From contig NMRA01000091.1 in NCBI GenBank assembly GCA_002633005.1, positions 543,267 to 607,266 on the forward strand: a stretch of DNA of 64,000 bases. The letters run 5' to 3'. This DNA comes from Phoronis australis. Lineage: Eukaryota > Phoronida > Phoronidae. Below, piece after piece: positions 1 to 13,600 of the stretch; position 1 is the first letter of the stretch, and each line of letters begins with the position of its first letter. Below the pieces are notes generated by a model. It was not told where the DNA came from, did no database searches, and worked only from the letters and a program-made list of their open reading frames with translations. Position numbers and translations under genes: made by a program.

Positions 1-245
1 CCAACCTTTAATCTTTAATATGAGAGGGCTCGAATTTCTGACGATGTCGACCTTTTACTAACACAAAAAGCGGGAGGACAAAAACACCAAAACGGGATAC
101 CACGTTCAGAGCTGTGTTTGCGCTTTTTAGTGGACTTTTGTCTCGTTTTCTCGTTTCTTTTTGTTTCTCTGAGGCGGACCTTTTTGCCCACTTTGCCAAA
201 TGGGCGGGGGGTCTTCGAGCCCTCCGAGGTCCCCCTGGGTGCACG
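1..245 (+). repeat. GC-rich MITE family, copy 1 (5' end cut by window edge)
   Basis: This is the first of seven copies of one short element of about 200-300 bp. Shared landmarks are a GGGCTCGAATTTC-type left part, the core TTTAGTGGACTTTTGTCTCG, the phrase TTTCTCTGAGGCGGACCTTT, then TTTGCCCACTT and CCAAATGGG, and a right end CCCCCTGGGTGC. The left terminal inverted repeat seen in the other copies is missing or degraded here. Short open frames across it have no coding signature. Confidence 0.8.
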
Positions 246-734
246 GATACTTTTATTCGCTAAAAAGTGTTGGTATGCCATCACGATATTTTCCGACGAT
301 GCATGATGGAGTACTCCCTCAGACGAGTGTCTGCTGCAGTCTACTAAGTTGAATTGCGAGGTCAGTCTTTGAACAATTATAGCACTGGCCCAGTCTGGTG
401 ACTCGGCATCACAAAATAAACAAACCAGTGCTGGCTTGTAGAACTGAGATAACAAGCAAACGAGAATTCCACTTTGTGCTTCACTCTGTTACATGTCCCT
501 TTGATAAGCCAGGACACATGCTCACAATTTCGAGACAACGTCACCTGTTTCTTTTTTATTCAGTTTTTAACGCCGACAGGTTTCCCCATCGACTGAGATG
601 AGCTTGCTATCCCGAACATACCTCATCGCGTTGAATCCGTCCAGTGATGACCGAGTGAGCCCAGTGTGATAGACAGCCGGAGAAATAACCCTATCCAACA
701 TAAAATACAATGCAAATACGAGCAATTAAATTTA

Positions 735-977
735 TGCGCTCACCCGTGGGGAGCTCGGGGGGCTCATTTGGCGAAGTGGGCAAAAAGGTCCGTCTCAGAG
801 AAACAAAAAGTCAGAGAAAACGAGACAAAAGTCCACTAAAAAGGCGCACCAGACAACTCAATTCACGGCTTTGAACGTGGTATCCCGTTTTTTTAGTCCT
901 TCCGCTGTTTTGGTAGTGAAATTGTCCACATGGTCAGATATTCGAGCCCCCCCATATTAAAGGCTTGGTGCGCGCAT
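735..977 (-). repeat. GC-rich MITE family, copy 2
   Basis: This copy lies in reverse orientation to copy 1. On the plus strand it shows the complement of every landmark: GGCGAAGTGGGCAAAAAGG, CTCAGAGAAACAAAAAGTC, GACAAAAGTCCACTAAAAAG. It ends with TTGGTGCGCGCATGA. Copies 1 and 2 thus form an inverted pair separated by about 490 bp. Confidence 0.85.
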
Positions 978-1224
978 GAAATTACTGGAGTATCATAGCT
1001 ATCGTACTAAACAAAATTCCGTTAATAGTAAATAAGTTTTAAAAAATCGGGTAAAATTTTCATTGAAGTTATACTAGACAGGAAAAGGCACACCGAGCCG
1101 AGTCCCCTGGCTACTGCCCGGAGCTGAGGGACTTAGACTACCAGTAGCTCTCATGCAGTTCCCAAAAGTAAAAAGTATCATCTGCTCGCGATAGGAGTAG
1201 GCTCGCGCAACAAGAATTTTAATT

Positions 1225-1280
1225 AACCTATCGATCATTAGGTATAAAATTAAAATGTTATACCTAATGATCGATAGGTT
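1225..1280. repeat. Perfect 22-bp inverted repeat (hairpin)
   Basis: The arms at 1225-1246 and 1259-1280 are exact reverse complements (left arm starts AACCTATCGATCATTAGG) around a 12-base AT-rich loop. The hairpin lies about 345 bp upstream of the ABCB6 start codon. It could be a tiny fold-back transposon remnant, a cruciform, or a transcribed hairpin. Nothing in the sequence decides between these. Confidence 0.8.
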
Positions 1281-1624
1281 AGACCGGCCTAACGACTTGT
1301 TTTAATAGCTCGATCATTCGTGGAGATCAGTTTTCCTGCCAAAATACCGCGACGCACAACGATGAACACTTCAAGGTCACTTATTGTGTGAACATGTTAC
1401 GCAAAAGGTACAGCGAGTAAGATAAATGGGTCATTGCTCCTTTCATCGTGCCTTAGCCAAGGTCACGATCAACTCGCGGCTAAATAAGCGCACATAAGGT
1501 AAGCCTATCGTATTGGTTGACACACACCCAGACTGTCACGGTCCGGATGCGGCACTGCGTTTGAAACTCGGCCGAGGCTGTTGGAACTTATTTATTGCGT
1601 GGTAGTCGACCAACACGAATCAAC

Positions 1625-4600
1625 ATGATTTTCTGTCCCCCAAATCAAACTTTTTCACCGCAGTGGATAAACAACGGGCTTACTCACTGTTTTCTAGACA
1701 CGTCAACGTCGGGCATTCTTTTCGTGTTTGTGTCAATTTTCGGCCTCGTCCAGTTTTTATATTACTTGGGCGCTGCGTTTCCCGTACCCACTTATCTCCG
1801 ATCAAAAAGTCATCTATTCAAATTGCAAATATTATTTACCATTCTGGTTCCAACTATCCCGCTGTCTCAGCTTATTTTGAAGTACACATTCTATGAGGAC
1901 ACGGCTACGTATATTTATGAGATTCTCACGTGGTGCTTTTCGACACTCGCGTGGTCGGTGTCATTGTCACTATTGGTGCTAGAGAGAAGGAAATCTGTGG
2001 ATACAAACAACAGGAGACGTCATGGGATTGTTCTAATACTGTTCTGGATATGGGCATTTGTGAGCGAGAACCTGGCGTTTATTTCTTACTCAAGTCCGGA
2101 TTGGTTCTTTGGTTTAGAAAGGTAAGTCTTAGCGCTGCCCCGCGTCGGGGAATATGAGCTCCTGATGTTACAAACCTATGCTTTGTGAAACGAGCGGGAT
2201 CAAATTTCACTACGTCTTCGTTCCCTAATTGTGTCAGATATATCATCAATTGCCTAGGTATACACCATAATATTTTGTCAACATGCATGACAATTTTGAT
2301 TCACGTTATTCTACAAATTCTGATTGTTTTGAAGATGTAAGTTTCATAGGTGAGTAGCTGACGTAATTACCAACGACTTGGGAATTTACTTTTCTGATCC
2401 GTTACATGAAAAGTCAGACTTGAGACAGAAATTTGGTTTTACACTCCACATAACTAGGCCTATTTCTGAAAAATCACTTGCGCCTGTAAATTACGGGCGT
2501 AAACATACTTTTCATGCCCGTTTTACGAGCGTAAATGTTATGTCTAATCGCGGAATTTTCATAGTGGCGCTCTCTTTGACTAATCAGTGAAGTCAATTCA
2601 GGGAAGGAGAATGGCGCCAAACGTGTGGGCACATCACAGTTATCTCCGCCAATCGTGTTTTTGAAGACGCCAAAGATGTTTTCACAGGAGTTGGGAAACT
2701 GAAGGGCTATAAGTATAAAATTCAGGTAGACGATATTGTTCCACCAGTGGCATGCCCTCCAAGACGCAGACATCGCAACCATTGGAATTCTTGAGGTGAA
2801 CCCTACGATTGGATCAGACATTCAAAAAATACGAATTGAAACTTTCAAAGACCCAGTTTTGATGACATTGTTGCCATTTGTTGAAAAAAGATGGCCCGAA
2901 CATACGCCTACCAAATGCCAGCCCAAACCATGGTTTACTGGAAATACATACATGACTTAACAAGGCTGAATGGGGTTCTAATCCGAGGATGTAGGGTAGT
3001 TATTCCCCAGATAGTGAGAGGATTCCTCTTGAAGAGGCAACATCGAGCACATCAAGGAGCTGCAGAAAACCATTGAGAGAGTTCGAGAAAAGTTCTTTCT
3101 TGTGGCCTGGTATGACGGAGCAGATCAAGCAACGATCTTTACTTGCCCAAAATGTCTGGAGAATCAACCAAAGCAAAAAGCCAACACAGTCATCCCCGTT
3201 ACGACTATCAGGCCCATGCAGATTGTAGGACAGGATATTTTCCATCACAAGCAGAAGACATGTTCGTGCATTGTCGACTATCAAACAGGTTTTCCTTGGA
3301 TAAGGCAACTCAAGAAGCAACTAGCATCGTGAAGCACGTAAAAGAGACATGCAACAATTTCGGATATGCGATACAGTTTGATAGTGACCAAGGTACGCAG
3401 TATATGAGTGAAATGTTCCAGGGAATGTGTATGCAGTATAACATAACCCTCACGCCTGCTTACCCCACTCCCAGTAGCAGAACGGTAGATGCGAGAGAAC
3501 GTTGGGAAAGATAAAATTACTCATGGAGAAGTCAAAGAATGATGAATTGGCAATAGACGATATTCTTTTGATAATACGAGATACCCCGATCAGCCAGAGC
3601 ATCCCTTCCCCGTTTGAGCTCATGTTCCGCAGGAAAGTGAACACAGACTTGCCATGCATTCCCTTATACATGTTGGATACAGCTCTTTCTGAACAGGCTG
3701 GTCAGCGTTCAGTCCTAATGCTGAAGCGAAGAACAAGTCGAGAAGTGATCCCGGTCCGTTAGAGGAACGCCAGCCCCTCTCATTCCTCAAGAACCCCTCA
3801 GATGGGCCTAATAAGTGATCACGCGGGGTTGTGACATCTGTGGATGGGGAAAGGTCAAACACGGTCCTGAACAGTCGGACTGGAGGAGAATCATACCAAA
3901 GGAATAAAGTGCACATAAAGCCAGTGTCAGATGTCCCGTTACAAGACCCCCTAGAGGAGCCGAGGGAGATGACTAGAGCACCTAGCAACCCCGACAACAA
4001 AGCTGTGCCTGTTGCTGAACCTTCAACAGTTATTCCGTTACAGGATCCCCATGAGGGGACGAGGAACACCGCTAGAACACTTGATAAGCGAGACAACAAA
4101 GCCGTATTGCTGAACTCCCAGCCCGTCCTAGGCCGCGAAAGATTAGACTTCCTGTGCGTTTCATGGATTTTGTTCTTAGTTAGCGACTCTTGTATGCCGC
4201 AGGATTCTTGAACTTTTGAACACCATTCTAGTTTGTTGATTTTCTAGTTCTTGTTTTGTTAAGAGAGGATATGTCACATACGTGCTATTTGTTAACAATC
4301 ACGTTCATGATGACGCGATAAACCGGAACGCTCTTGGATTTTGAATGTTATGTTTTTTAGTTGTGTATTAGTGAAATATACTCATTGTTATGACCTTTAT
4401 CTTAATTCTACAATACCAGCAGGTTGAATACCCGTCGGCATTGACATGGGATCTGTAGGTGGCGCTGAACGCCAGTTTACCGAAGGTCTGATCGCCGTCT
4501 AGCGGGAAAGTGCATTTCAATATGGCGCGGCTATTACAGTAGCAGTAGCAGCAGTAGTAGTAGCAAGATTTTATAATCCTTGAAATACAAACTGTAAAAC

Positions 4601-7600
4601 ACAAGTTAGTAGCTTACATATGTAAGGTAAAAAAGCACATAACAGTACTTATCGTGAATAATGTGAGAGCATTAGACTATTTACACATGGCACTACGCCA
4701 GGCTCCATTCAAAATACTCTTGAAATCTTGCTTACATCATTTGATAATTCGTTCCAGGTTAGGGCACGTTGGTACTTAAAACAGTTTTTGCCATGTGTGC
4801 CCTGAAAAAATTGTACGCCCGTAAATTTGCCGCGGGTAAATTACTCTCGTCTATAACGCTCGTAAATCCGTATGGATGAGCGTAAACCGAAGTGTGAATA
4901 TTTAGGGCATTAGGCTTATCGACAAGTCTATGCATCTAGTCAAGTATATACAAAACCTCCTTCTAATTTTAACTCGGTCACAATATCTACATATTTCTGC
5001 ATGTAGAAACTTTGCAGAATTTGGGTTTTGACTTTATACCAGATAACAACCATGTCTTTTCAATAAAATTTGACCTCGTTTTCGTTTTATGCTACTTTCA
5101 AATTGTTTCATAAAAATTATAAATTTTTATTTTTGATAGCCTTTCGTGCAAAATTGGAACACTTTAAAAACAATTCTTAACATCGTTTTGGAAAACAATG
5201 CATGAAGCACGGTATCTGAACGTTTCATTTGAATCCTATCCGCCATTTCGCTCGTAAAAGCGAGCGAGTAAAAAGTGTTTTCACAGTTTGCAAGCGTAAT
5301 TTCCGGGGAGGACTTTCCACCCGGCGGCCAACGATACGTTACAATGCATTGTCTCAAAATTTTGTTGTCTTTGCAGCACCAGAGACCGGATTGAGTTTGG
5401 ATTTTGGGTCGGTCGTTACGTGTTGACTTTTTTCCTGCTGCTGTTAGGGTTCAAAGCTGCCGGCCTGAATACTTCGCCATCTGGTGTGAATGTAGATGCA
5501 GAAGATGGTACTGTGGACGTTCCTCAGGACCAGGTAAAATGACTAATTCAATTCGAACAATTTATCAATATTCCAAAGCTCAGTGTGAAATTTTCTCCCA
5601 TGCTCCCACTTGAAGATATGCCCTTTCCTCATAGAATCCTAATGCAGACTTATACTTTCCTAATAGTCTACCCATCTCAACCCATGCGCCTATATCCGAG
5701 TTGAAGCGTTTTCAGGAAAAACGCTTAAAATTACTTCGCACATTGTGTCATCAACAAATAGGTATCACTTGCAGGTGCAGGGTGTCTTGTATGCACGTGT
5801 CTTAAAATAGTCATTCGTTTACATTTACCAATTTAGAATACAGGACGAGTTTCGTCCAACGAAAGATATTACTGAAATATAAACATTTCTTAACTTTCAG
5901 CAATGCTTTACTATGATGTTTAAAAGTTTTTTTTGAAAAATGGGCGGGGTTCCCGCGGAAACCTCATGACACATGGCGGCAGTTGAGTGAGTACCCATAA
6001 GTGAGCATAAGTGAGCTCACTACGGCGGCCATTTAAGGTAGTGGTGTACAACAGCAAAATAAAAATTAAACGAAAAGATTCAAATTAAATTCAGTAAAGT
6101 TTGAAAATATTTGGGAGTCCGTTGAATGAGCATTGTTTAGGTTTAAGTTTTGACTCAAGTAACTTGCGTTAAACCCCTTTTACGAAGTTTTTAATTAAAA
6201 TGAAGCTGAAATGTCTTTAAGCAGGGAGTATATTGTGTTGTGTTGGACACTCGCCAGCCTTTACTGCCTGTTCCGGATAAATCGAGTTTCACTCGTATGT
6301 TATTATAGAATTTGACTAGACTACTTGGTTTCACGCAAAAGTTTGGCACATTGGCGAATATTCGAAGTCAGGGTGTAGGAGTGGCTTTACATACAAACGC
6401 ACGGGAATAAATACCGGAAACCGTATGTTACCAGAAACTCCACTGTAGCCATTCATGTAGTAATAGGCCTGTTGTCAACAATGAGTTGTAACACGCATAG
6501 ATATAAAACAACTAAATGTCGCGAATGTGTAACACGAGTCTTCATCAGTTGTTCATTGAGCTCAAGGAATGTTTTGAATAATTGGACGTTGTACTTATGG
6601 GTTATAAAATGGGATTGTTTTTGATTCGATGACTTTTAGATTTTGGTTAGTGAAATACGGGAGCAGTCCGGTTCAACATGGGCTGATGTCTTGCGCAAGC
6701 TGGCAAAAATATGGCCTTATGTGTGGCCGAAGAAGAGCATCTTTCTACAGTGTCGTGTCATCGTCTGCCTTTTGCTCCTAGCGGCTGGACGAGGAATCAA
6801 CGTGCTCGTTCCCGTGTATTACAAGAACATAGGTTTGTTTAAACAGATCATTCAGCACGGTCGTTCTTTTGGGGTTACCTATTGGCCTACATATGATTTT
6901 GTGTTTCCACTGACTGTTTCTGACTGTTTTCTGATGTTTTACAACATAGTGTATTGGAAAACACTAAGCCTTGTTTTGATGATTTCGCCTAAAACTGGTT
7001 CTGCTACCACCCTCTAATCCCCAATTAGTAGTCTTGTGGAATGTATTATATCAGGCCTATTGCCATGCTTAAAAATAACTAAATCAGTTTAAGGTGCTTC
7101 AAATTTGAGAAAGAAAAAATAATTGACAAAATTATCATTTCCTCATCTCTCAAACGCTCACTGCATTACAGATTTCTTGCTATTTTCGTCGATGACAGCT
7201 GTAGAGCACAATCTGTACACTTAAAGTATTTAAGCTTTACTCTTGTTCCTTTTTTACAAAATGATGTTTTATTGTCCCGCTATATTGAAGTAACTTTACC
7301 GCAACAATTTCATGCGAGTAAATGGTGATGCGTATTCATAGTGTGCGTTTTCAGTTGACAGCCTAAGCAACGAAACAGCCGAGAGGACCTTTGAACCCAA
7401 CAACGTCTCCGGGAGCCATAGGATCGACTTCATCCTGATTTGGGTCCTGTTGAGGTTCCTACAGGGGGGTGGATCGGGTAGGTGCCATTATTGGATCGAT
7501 TTTTTTGACATGAATGGTCATTTTATCCCCAATAAAGCCTCCTTCTACCACAAACAATGATGTAGACAAACTGGAGATGATGTCAGCGTTTCGAAAGAGC

Positions 7601-10600
7601 TGACAGTTCGTTTAAATCTAAAGTTTAATTTTGGATGGAACGCGTGTTTACAACCGCTTTAAGTTTTAGCCCGTAGGACCTTTTGAGAGAGAGTCCTGTC
7701 AGTCTGGCAGTCATTCAAATGTTCGTTGCAGTAGTGGCAGATCTACGGTCAAAGGGAGGTTTGTCAATTTCTCGTGGGATCCTCTCCGGGCATGATCAAA
7801 AAACTCCTACGGAATCAATTTGTTAACATTCGGTGGAGTTTTAGTGCCAACTTCGATTGTCTCGTTATAGCGACTTAACTATATATGGGCGCACTCGGGG
7901 GAGGGGGGAGGGCTCGGCGGGGNNNNNNNNNNNNNNNNNNNNNNNNNNNNNNNNNNNNNNNNNNNNNNNNNNNNNNNNNNNNNNNNNNNNNNNNNNNNNN
8001 NNNNNNNNNNNNNNNNNNNNNNNNNNNNNNNNNNNNNNNNNNNNNNNNNNNNNNNNNNNNNNNNNNNNNNNNNNNNNNNNNNNNNNNNNNNNNNNNNNNN
8101 NNNNNNNNNNNNNNNNNNNNNNNNNNNNNNNNNNNNNNNNNNNNNNNNNNNNNNNNNNNNNNNNNNNNNNNNNNNNNNNNNNNNNNNNNNNNNNNNNNNN
8201 NNNNNNNNNNNNNNNNNNNNNNNNNNNNNNNNNNNNNNNNNNNNNNNNNNNNNNNNNNNNNNNNNNNNNNNNNNNNNNNNNNNNNNNNNNNNNNNNNNNN
8301 NNNNNNNNNNNNNNNNNNNNNNNNNNNNNNNNNNNNNNNNNNNNNNNNNNNNNNNNNNNNNNNNNNNNNNNNNNNNNNNNNNNNNNNNNNNNNNNNNNNN
8401 ATAGCACATTCAGTTACAAGGAAAAAATGGCGGCGTTCAGGACAAGTTCCTGAACTGATGAGCCGGAAATGTGGGTACGGAAATAACCGATGACAACCGG
8501 TAATCATAGGCTCCGAGAGAAGGGTCAAATACTGTTAAAAAATCGCTTTTGGCAAGAAAGGCGAAAAGAATATAAAGAAAGGGTGTCGAAAATAAGAATT
8601 TATATAGTAAGTATTTTCGGATACTGGAACCACATGGGCAGTTTGCAAGAAGGACTTTAAGCAAACACCCACTTATAAAAAAACTCGCCATCTTTAAAAC
8701 TTGTCTTAATTGCCTTGCAGGAACAATGGGTGTGCTGAATAATCTACGAGCCTTTCTATGGATCAGAGTGCAACAGTATACCACCAGGGAAATTGAACTT
8801 CGGCTTTTTAATCACTTGCACTCGTGAGTAATTCATAGATGGTCAGATGCTTTGGTCTGACAGTTGAAGGCACTGTCCCACTGAAGTCGCGTCTAGTTAG
8901 GGATGAAAGGGCATCTTTGGACAAAACATGCCTCGAATAGAACACCGTACACGGGGTTTTTAGTCTGTACCGTTATAAAGATATTTTCGGTGTAACAGAG
9001 ACATAAGTGAAAACAGACTGGTCCAAGTCATGTAATTTTCTGATGCGTTTCAACCCTGTGCGACATAAATCAACGTTTATTGCACTTCACTGATGTTATT
9101 TTCGTTGCTAGGTTATCGCTTCGCTGGCACCTTGGACGTAAAACTGGCGAGGTTCTGCGTATTATGGACAGGGGGACACTTAGCGTCAACAATCTTCTCG
9201 GGTAATCACTTTTTGCTTTGAAGGTTTGATCGATAAATTTCCAAATAAACACATATTGATTTATTATAATATTATTAGTTTCTTCTTCCCCGAACTACTA
9301 AGGAAAGTCATACAGCCAAGTGCTTCACCTGTTGTCGCTGTGCCTTGTTGTGACATACTTTGTCGCACTTAACACAAGTTGTAACCCGGCGACAGGAAAT
9401 ATTGTCGCACCTGGCACATATTGCCTCTCCACAGAGAGTGGCAATATATGTTGTCACTTTGTGTGTAGCTGTTGTGCTAGTGATGATAACCGCCATTCTG
9501 TTTTTCGGAGGGTCTTCCAGTCTCTTTAGGGGCTATTAAGTATTCACAGAAAAGTATTGGAAAACTAAGTTACAATTTAAAAACTACCGATATGCTTCTT
9601 CATATTTGTATACGGCGCACGTGGTATGTGTCGATGTTGGCGGTATAGTATTGTCACCCGAGCGACAATTTGTGTCGAACAGTATGTGCTACAGAGTACA
9701 CCGTGGTGGTCATTATTTCCGCGATTTTGTTATGCTGTCAACCCTATCCATCCGTCTATTGTCGGCTGCTATATCTCCAAAACTCCATGATGGGTGTTCA
9801 TGAAATTTTGTGGTTATGTTCCTACCATGGATAGAAGAGCATGCCGCCAATTTTTGGCTGGATCTGACTACCGGTGCGCCCCATAGTGGCAACTTCAGTC
9901 TTTTTACGTTTGCCTCTGTATCTTAGGAGTTCTTTATGTTTCATGGAATTTGGGAAATAGGTATCTATTAGGAAGTCAACACCACCTTCCCATTTTCGGA
10001 TGAATGTGACATATTTTGTGCCACCTAGTGACTATTTTTACTGCTCCCGGGTCTGTTTATTGGCGTCCGCTTTTCTGTCAAAATAATTCCAAGGATTACT
10101 AAAGAAATTAGCATAATCATGTGCTCCTACTGGGAAGAGGATTGCTGACGATGACAGCTGTGGTGCTTCCTTGTGGCAGTTTTTGACGTCCGTGACTTTA
10201 TTTCCTAAAGCATGTGCATGGTCTTTAAATTTGGTATATTCTTATGAAGGTGTCAACAAATGACGACGAGTTTTGGATGGATCCAACTACCACTGTTCCC
10301 CCTTGTGCCAATATTATTTTTTAAGTTTCTTTTGTACCTTGGAGTTCCTTGGGCGATATTGATGAAATATGGCAAATAGTCTTCTATTGAAAAGACGATT
10401 GCAACTTCCCGTTTTCAGATGCATTTGTACGCCATCTAGTAGCCGTTTTTCTATCTGCCAAACCACTCTTAGGATTGTTATGAAAATTGGTATGTGTTCG
10501 TCCTGGAAGAGCGTGGCGGATAATGATTTTTGGACGGCTTCGAATTCTGTGACGCACCCTAGTGGCAGTTTTTTTCGCGTCCGCTGTTGTATCTCCTCAA

Positions 10601-13600
10601 CCACTGCAAGATCTTTGTGAAATTGGGCAATGTGAGTGTGAACGGATGACGACAACTTTCTGACATGTCCGACTATTGTTGTGCACCACTGTGGCATTTT
10701 TATCACCTCAGAATTATTCAGTTGATTATTTTGACCTTGTGTCATTGGTTTTTAATTTCTAATTTTAAAAAATAATTGTAAACCTCTTCAATACGACACA
10801 AGTTATTTGTTTAATTATTGAAGACAATCTTTTCTTGATTTTCAGGTATATCGTATTCAACATTTTACCCACAATTGTGGACATCGTCATCGCCATTGTA
10901 TACTTCGTTACTGCTTTCAATATTTATTTTGGCATTATCGTGTTTGTCGCTATGGCATTATACGTAGGTAAGTGTTGTTGGTGTATTCCATGATCCTGGC
11001 ATTACCTTGTTGTAGTTGACAACATACACGTAATACTCGGGGAAGTTTTTCTAATCCAATGAACACAAGTTAGTGTGTACTTTACGTTAGAGTGTTATAT
11101 GCTTTAAACATCTAAACATTTCCGCTTTTACGCCAAAGAGAAAAAATTATTCCAGACTAGAAATGATATATGATGTTTTCAAAAGGAACGATGGAAATGG
11201 CTGTTTTGCTTTGCAGCTGCAACTATAGCCGTGACAGAATGGCGTACGAAGTTCCGTCGTAAGATGAACATCTTAGACAACGAACGTAATGCCAAGGGTG
11301 TCGATTCATTGCTAAACTTTGAAACTGTAAGTTAAAAGCTTATATTTTGAAAAGAGATATAAGCCCCAATTATTGACGAACTACTCGATGTGCTTTTTAT
11401 TTTCAAAGTTATCAATTTTTCAGGAATCTCGAACTTTTTTGATGCAATAACTGCGAAATTACTTTGTTCTCTCGAAGGATTTTTTAATGAAAAAATGAAA
11501 TCCGGAGAATTCCACCACAAGGAATGGCATGGACGAGTCAGATCGCTTTGATGAAAATAATTCCCGGCCATTAGCAATCTCAAAAATATTTTTCAAAATC
11601 TATCGTTTAGTTCGTTTTCACTTTCACACAGTGAAGCGGCAAATTTTGCACGAAACTTTTTTAAAATCTAATTCTGATTGGAACAGCGCGAATACAAACA
11701 TGTTCACGACCAACTTTTCGTTTTTAGTTAAAAGCAACATCTTGAAAAATAACAGATTGAAACAAATTAAATTTGTTCTGATTTTTGCGGCCAAATACAT
11801 GAATATGGTATTCTTTTACTGCATTTCCCTTTTACAAAACGCAAAAGTCTTGCCCAGCTTAAATTAACCGTCCATGTAACATATAAGACTTGTATGTAGC
11901 TATCCGCAATACTGCGTACGGTCAATGATTAAACAATACGGACGTGGTGTGCGTTCGTTATTCAAGACTCCAAGGAAAGTTTTAAATGTTGTAACAATGA
12001 ACGTGCTTCTTTATTCGGTTACAGGTGAAATATTACGGGTCTGCTGACTTTGAATCCGAGCGCTACGACAAGGCTATATTGACCTATCAGGATGCTGAGT
12101 GGCTCTCCACTGCTACGTTTAATCTGCTTAGCACAATACAGAACTTAATCATTACCGCAGGTTTGGCCGCGGGCTCCCTGCTCTGCACTTGGTGAGTTTG
12201 CTGGTATCGCGGGGTTAGCGGGGCCAAAGTATCTGATTGGCTTAAAAGCCGGAAGTCGAAAACCAATCGGATACGTTTAATAGTGATCAAGTACATTTTA
12301 AATTTAAGCTTAAGCTCACTTAGGGTTCGGGCATAACTTAGAAGTCAACAGAACACAAAACGTGACAGAATCTAACAAACAAAATTGCATGCGCTTATTA
12401 ATAAACACAAATTTAATCCCAGAAAGAACTCCTCACTTCGGCAATCCTTGTATGTGTTTCATAAAATTTAATGTTTAATATTCTTTTTTCCAATGCCTCA
12501 AAGAAGCTTTTCCACACTCGAGCATTCATAAAAACTGAAAAAGCACGTACTCGTTTCTAAATAAGGTCGTTCCAAAGACTTGTACCCGGCACTATAAAAT
12601 TGAAACATTTTGATTACAGATAAGCAGCTATAACTATGTTATAACAGAGAAAATAAATCAACATGACACTTAAACAGACGTATAAAATATCATTCAATAC
12701 TAATGTCTCGTAAGTGCCATGAACTTTTGAGGCGTGTAAGCAAATTCAATATTAGCCTGGATGCTGTTTCGGAAATTCTTGAAAAACGTAGAAACATGTT
12801 GTCCCGATGGGATGTATGGCCGCGCCTCGATTAACGAGAGCATATTTGTGTGCGGCTTGTATTGATTGATGAGCGCTGAAGTTAAAGCGTGCTCTTGCAC
12901 TTCACCAATAGAGAGTCCAAAGTGAAGATATATTCGAAACGCGTAGCCACAGAATACAACGAGGAACCGGAAAAGTTCCAACATAAACCATCACTCGAAT
13001 ACTAGAGTCCAAACATATTGGCGCTTTGCAAAATTACGTTCATTTGTGCGACTATACTTGAAGTCACAGTTTTTCTCACACACTTACCAAGTCAAAGAAG
13101 ATGAACAAACAAACTGTAATAAAGAATTTACAATATAATTGAAAATTTTTCATTTTCTTTTATATTTAAAGTGAGGTACACTATAAACTCCAGCACTTTC
13201 CGTCACATAAACTAACTTTTTGTTTTGACCATTCAACGTAATGAAATTATTTCCAGATTGCTCCTGGTCAAATTAGAGTTGATTATACGGTTAGAAAGAA
13301 CTGATGGTTATTTAGTATCCGTACCGGGCTCAGAGAATTGGCTTGTGTCACGTGGGGGTCCTTTTATGCGCCTCACATGCTCGCAGGCACTATCTGTCAG
13401 TTTTTTCCAAGCGCAGAATTCACTTCTTCTCTCATTTAGAAATAGTTTTACAGGTACAGGTGGTCAAAATCAAACGTTAGTTTTTCATAGTTAAGATCAC
13501 ATGCACGTGCACGCACGCACGCAAGCACACATCCCATAACTAAACATTGAACTGTATTTTAGAAGTTTGTTCAATCACCAGTAACTTAATTGTGTTTCAG

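Noticed and set aside
1595-1624. In-frame upstream ATG for ABCB6
   Set aside because: The extra ten residues have no counterpart in human ABCB6, while the ATG at 1625 aligns the N-terminal cysteine pair and Trp-Asn-Gly-Leu region.
3620-4099. 159-codon minus-strand frame rich in Gly and Ser
   Set aside because: It is antisense to the Gypsy C-terminal region, which has tandem-like proline-rich words; no independent coding signature.
7857-8528. Open frames of 176-217 codons on both strands
   Set aside because: They consist almost wholly of N from the gap at 7923-8400.
12700-12984. 94-codon minus-strand frame in ABCB6 intron 9
   Set aside because: No recognisable domain, no splice or start context, and the length is expected by chance.
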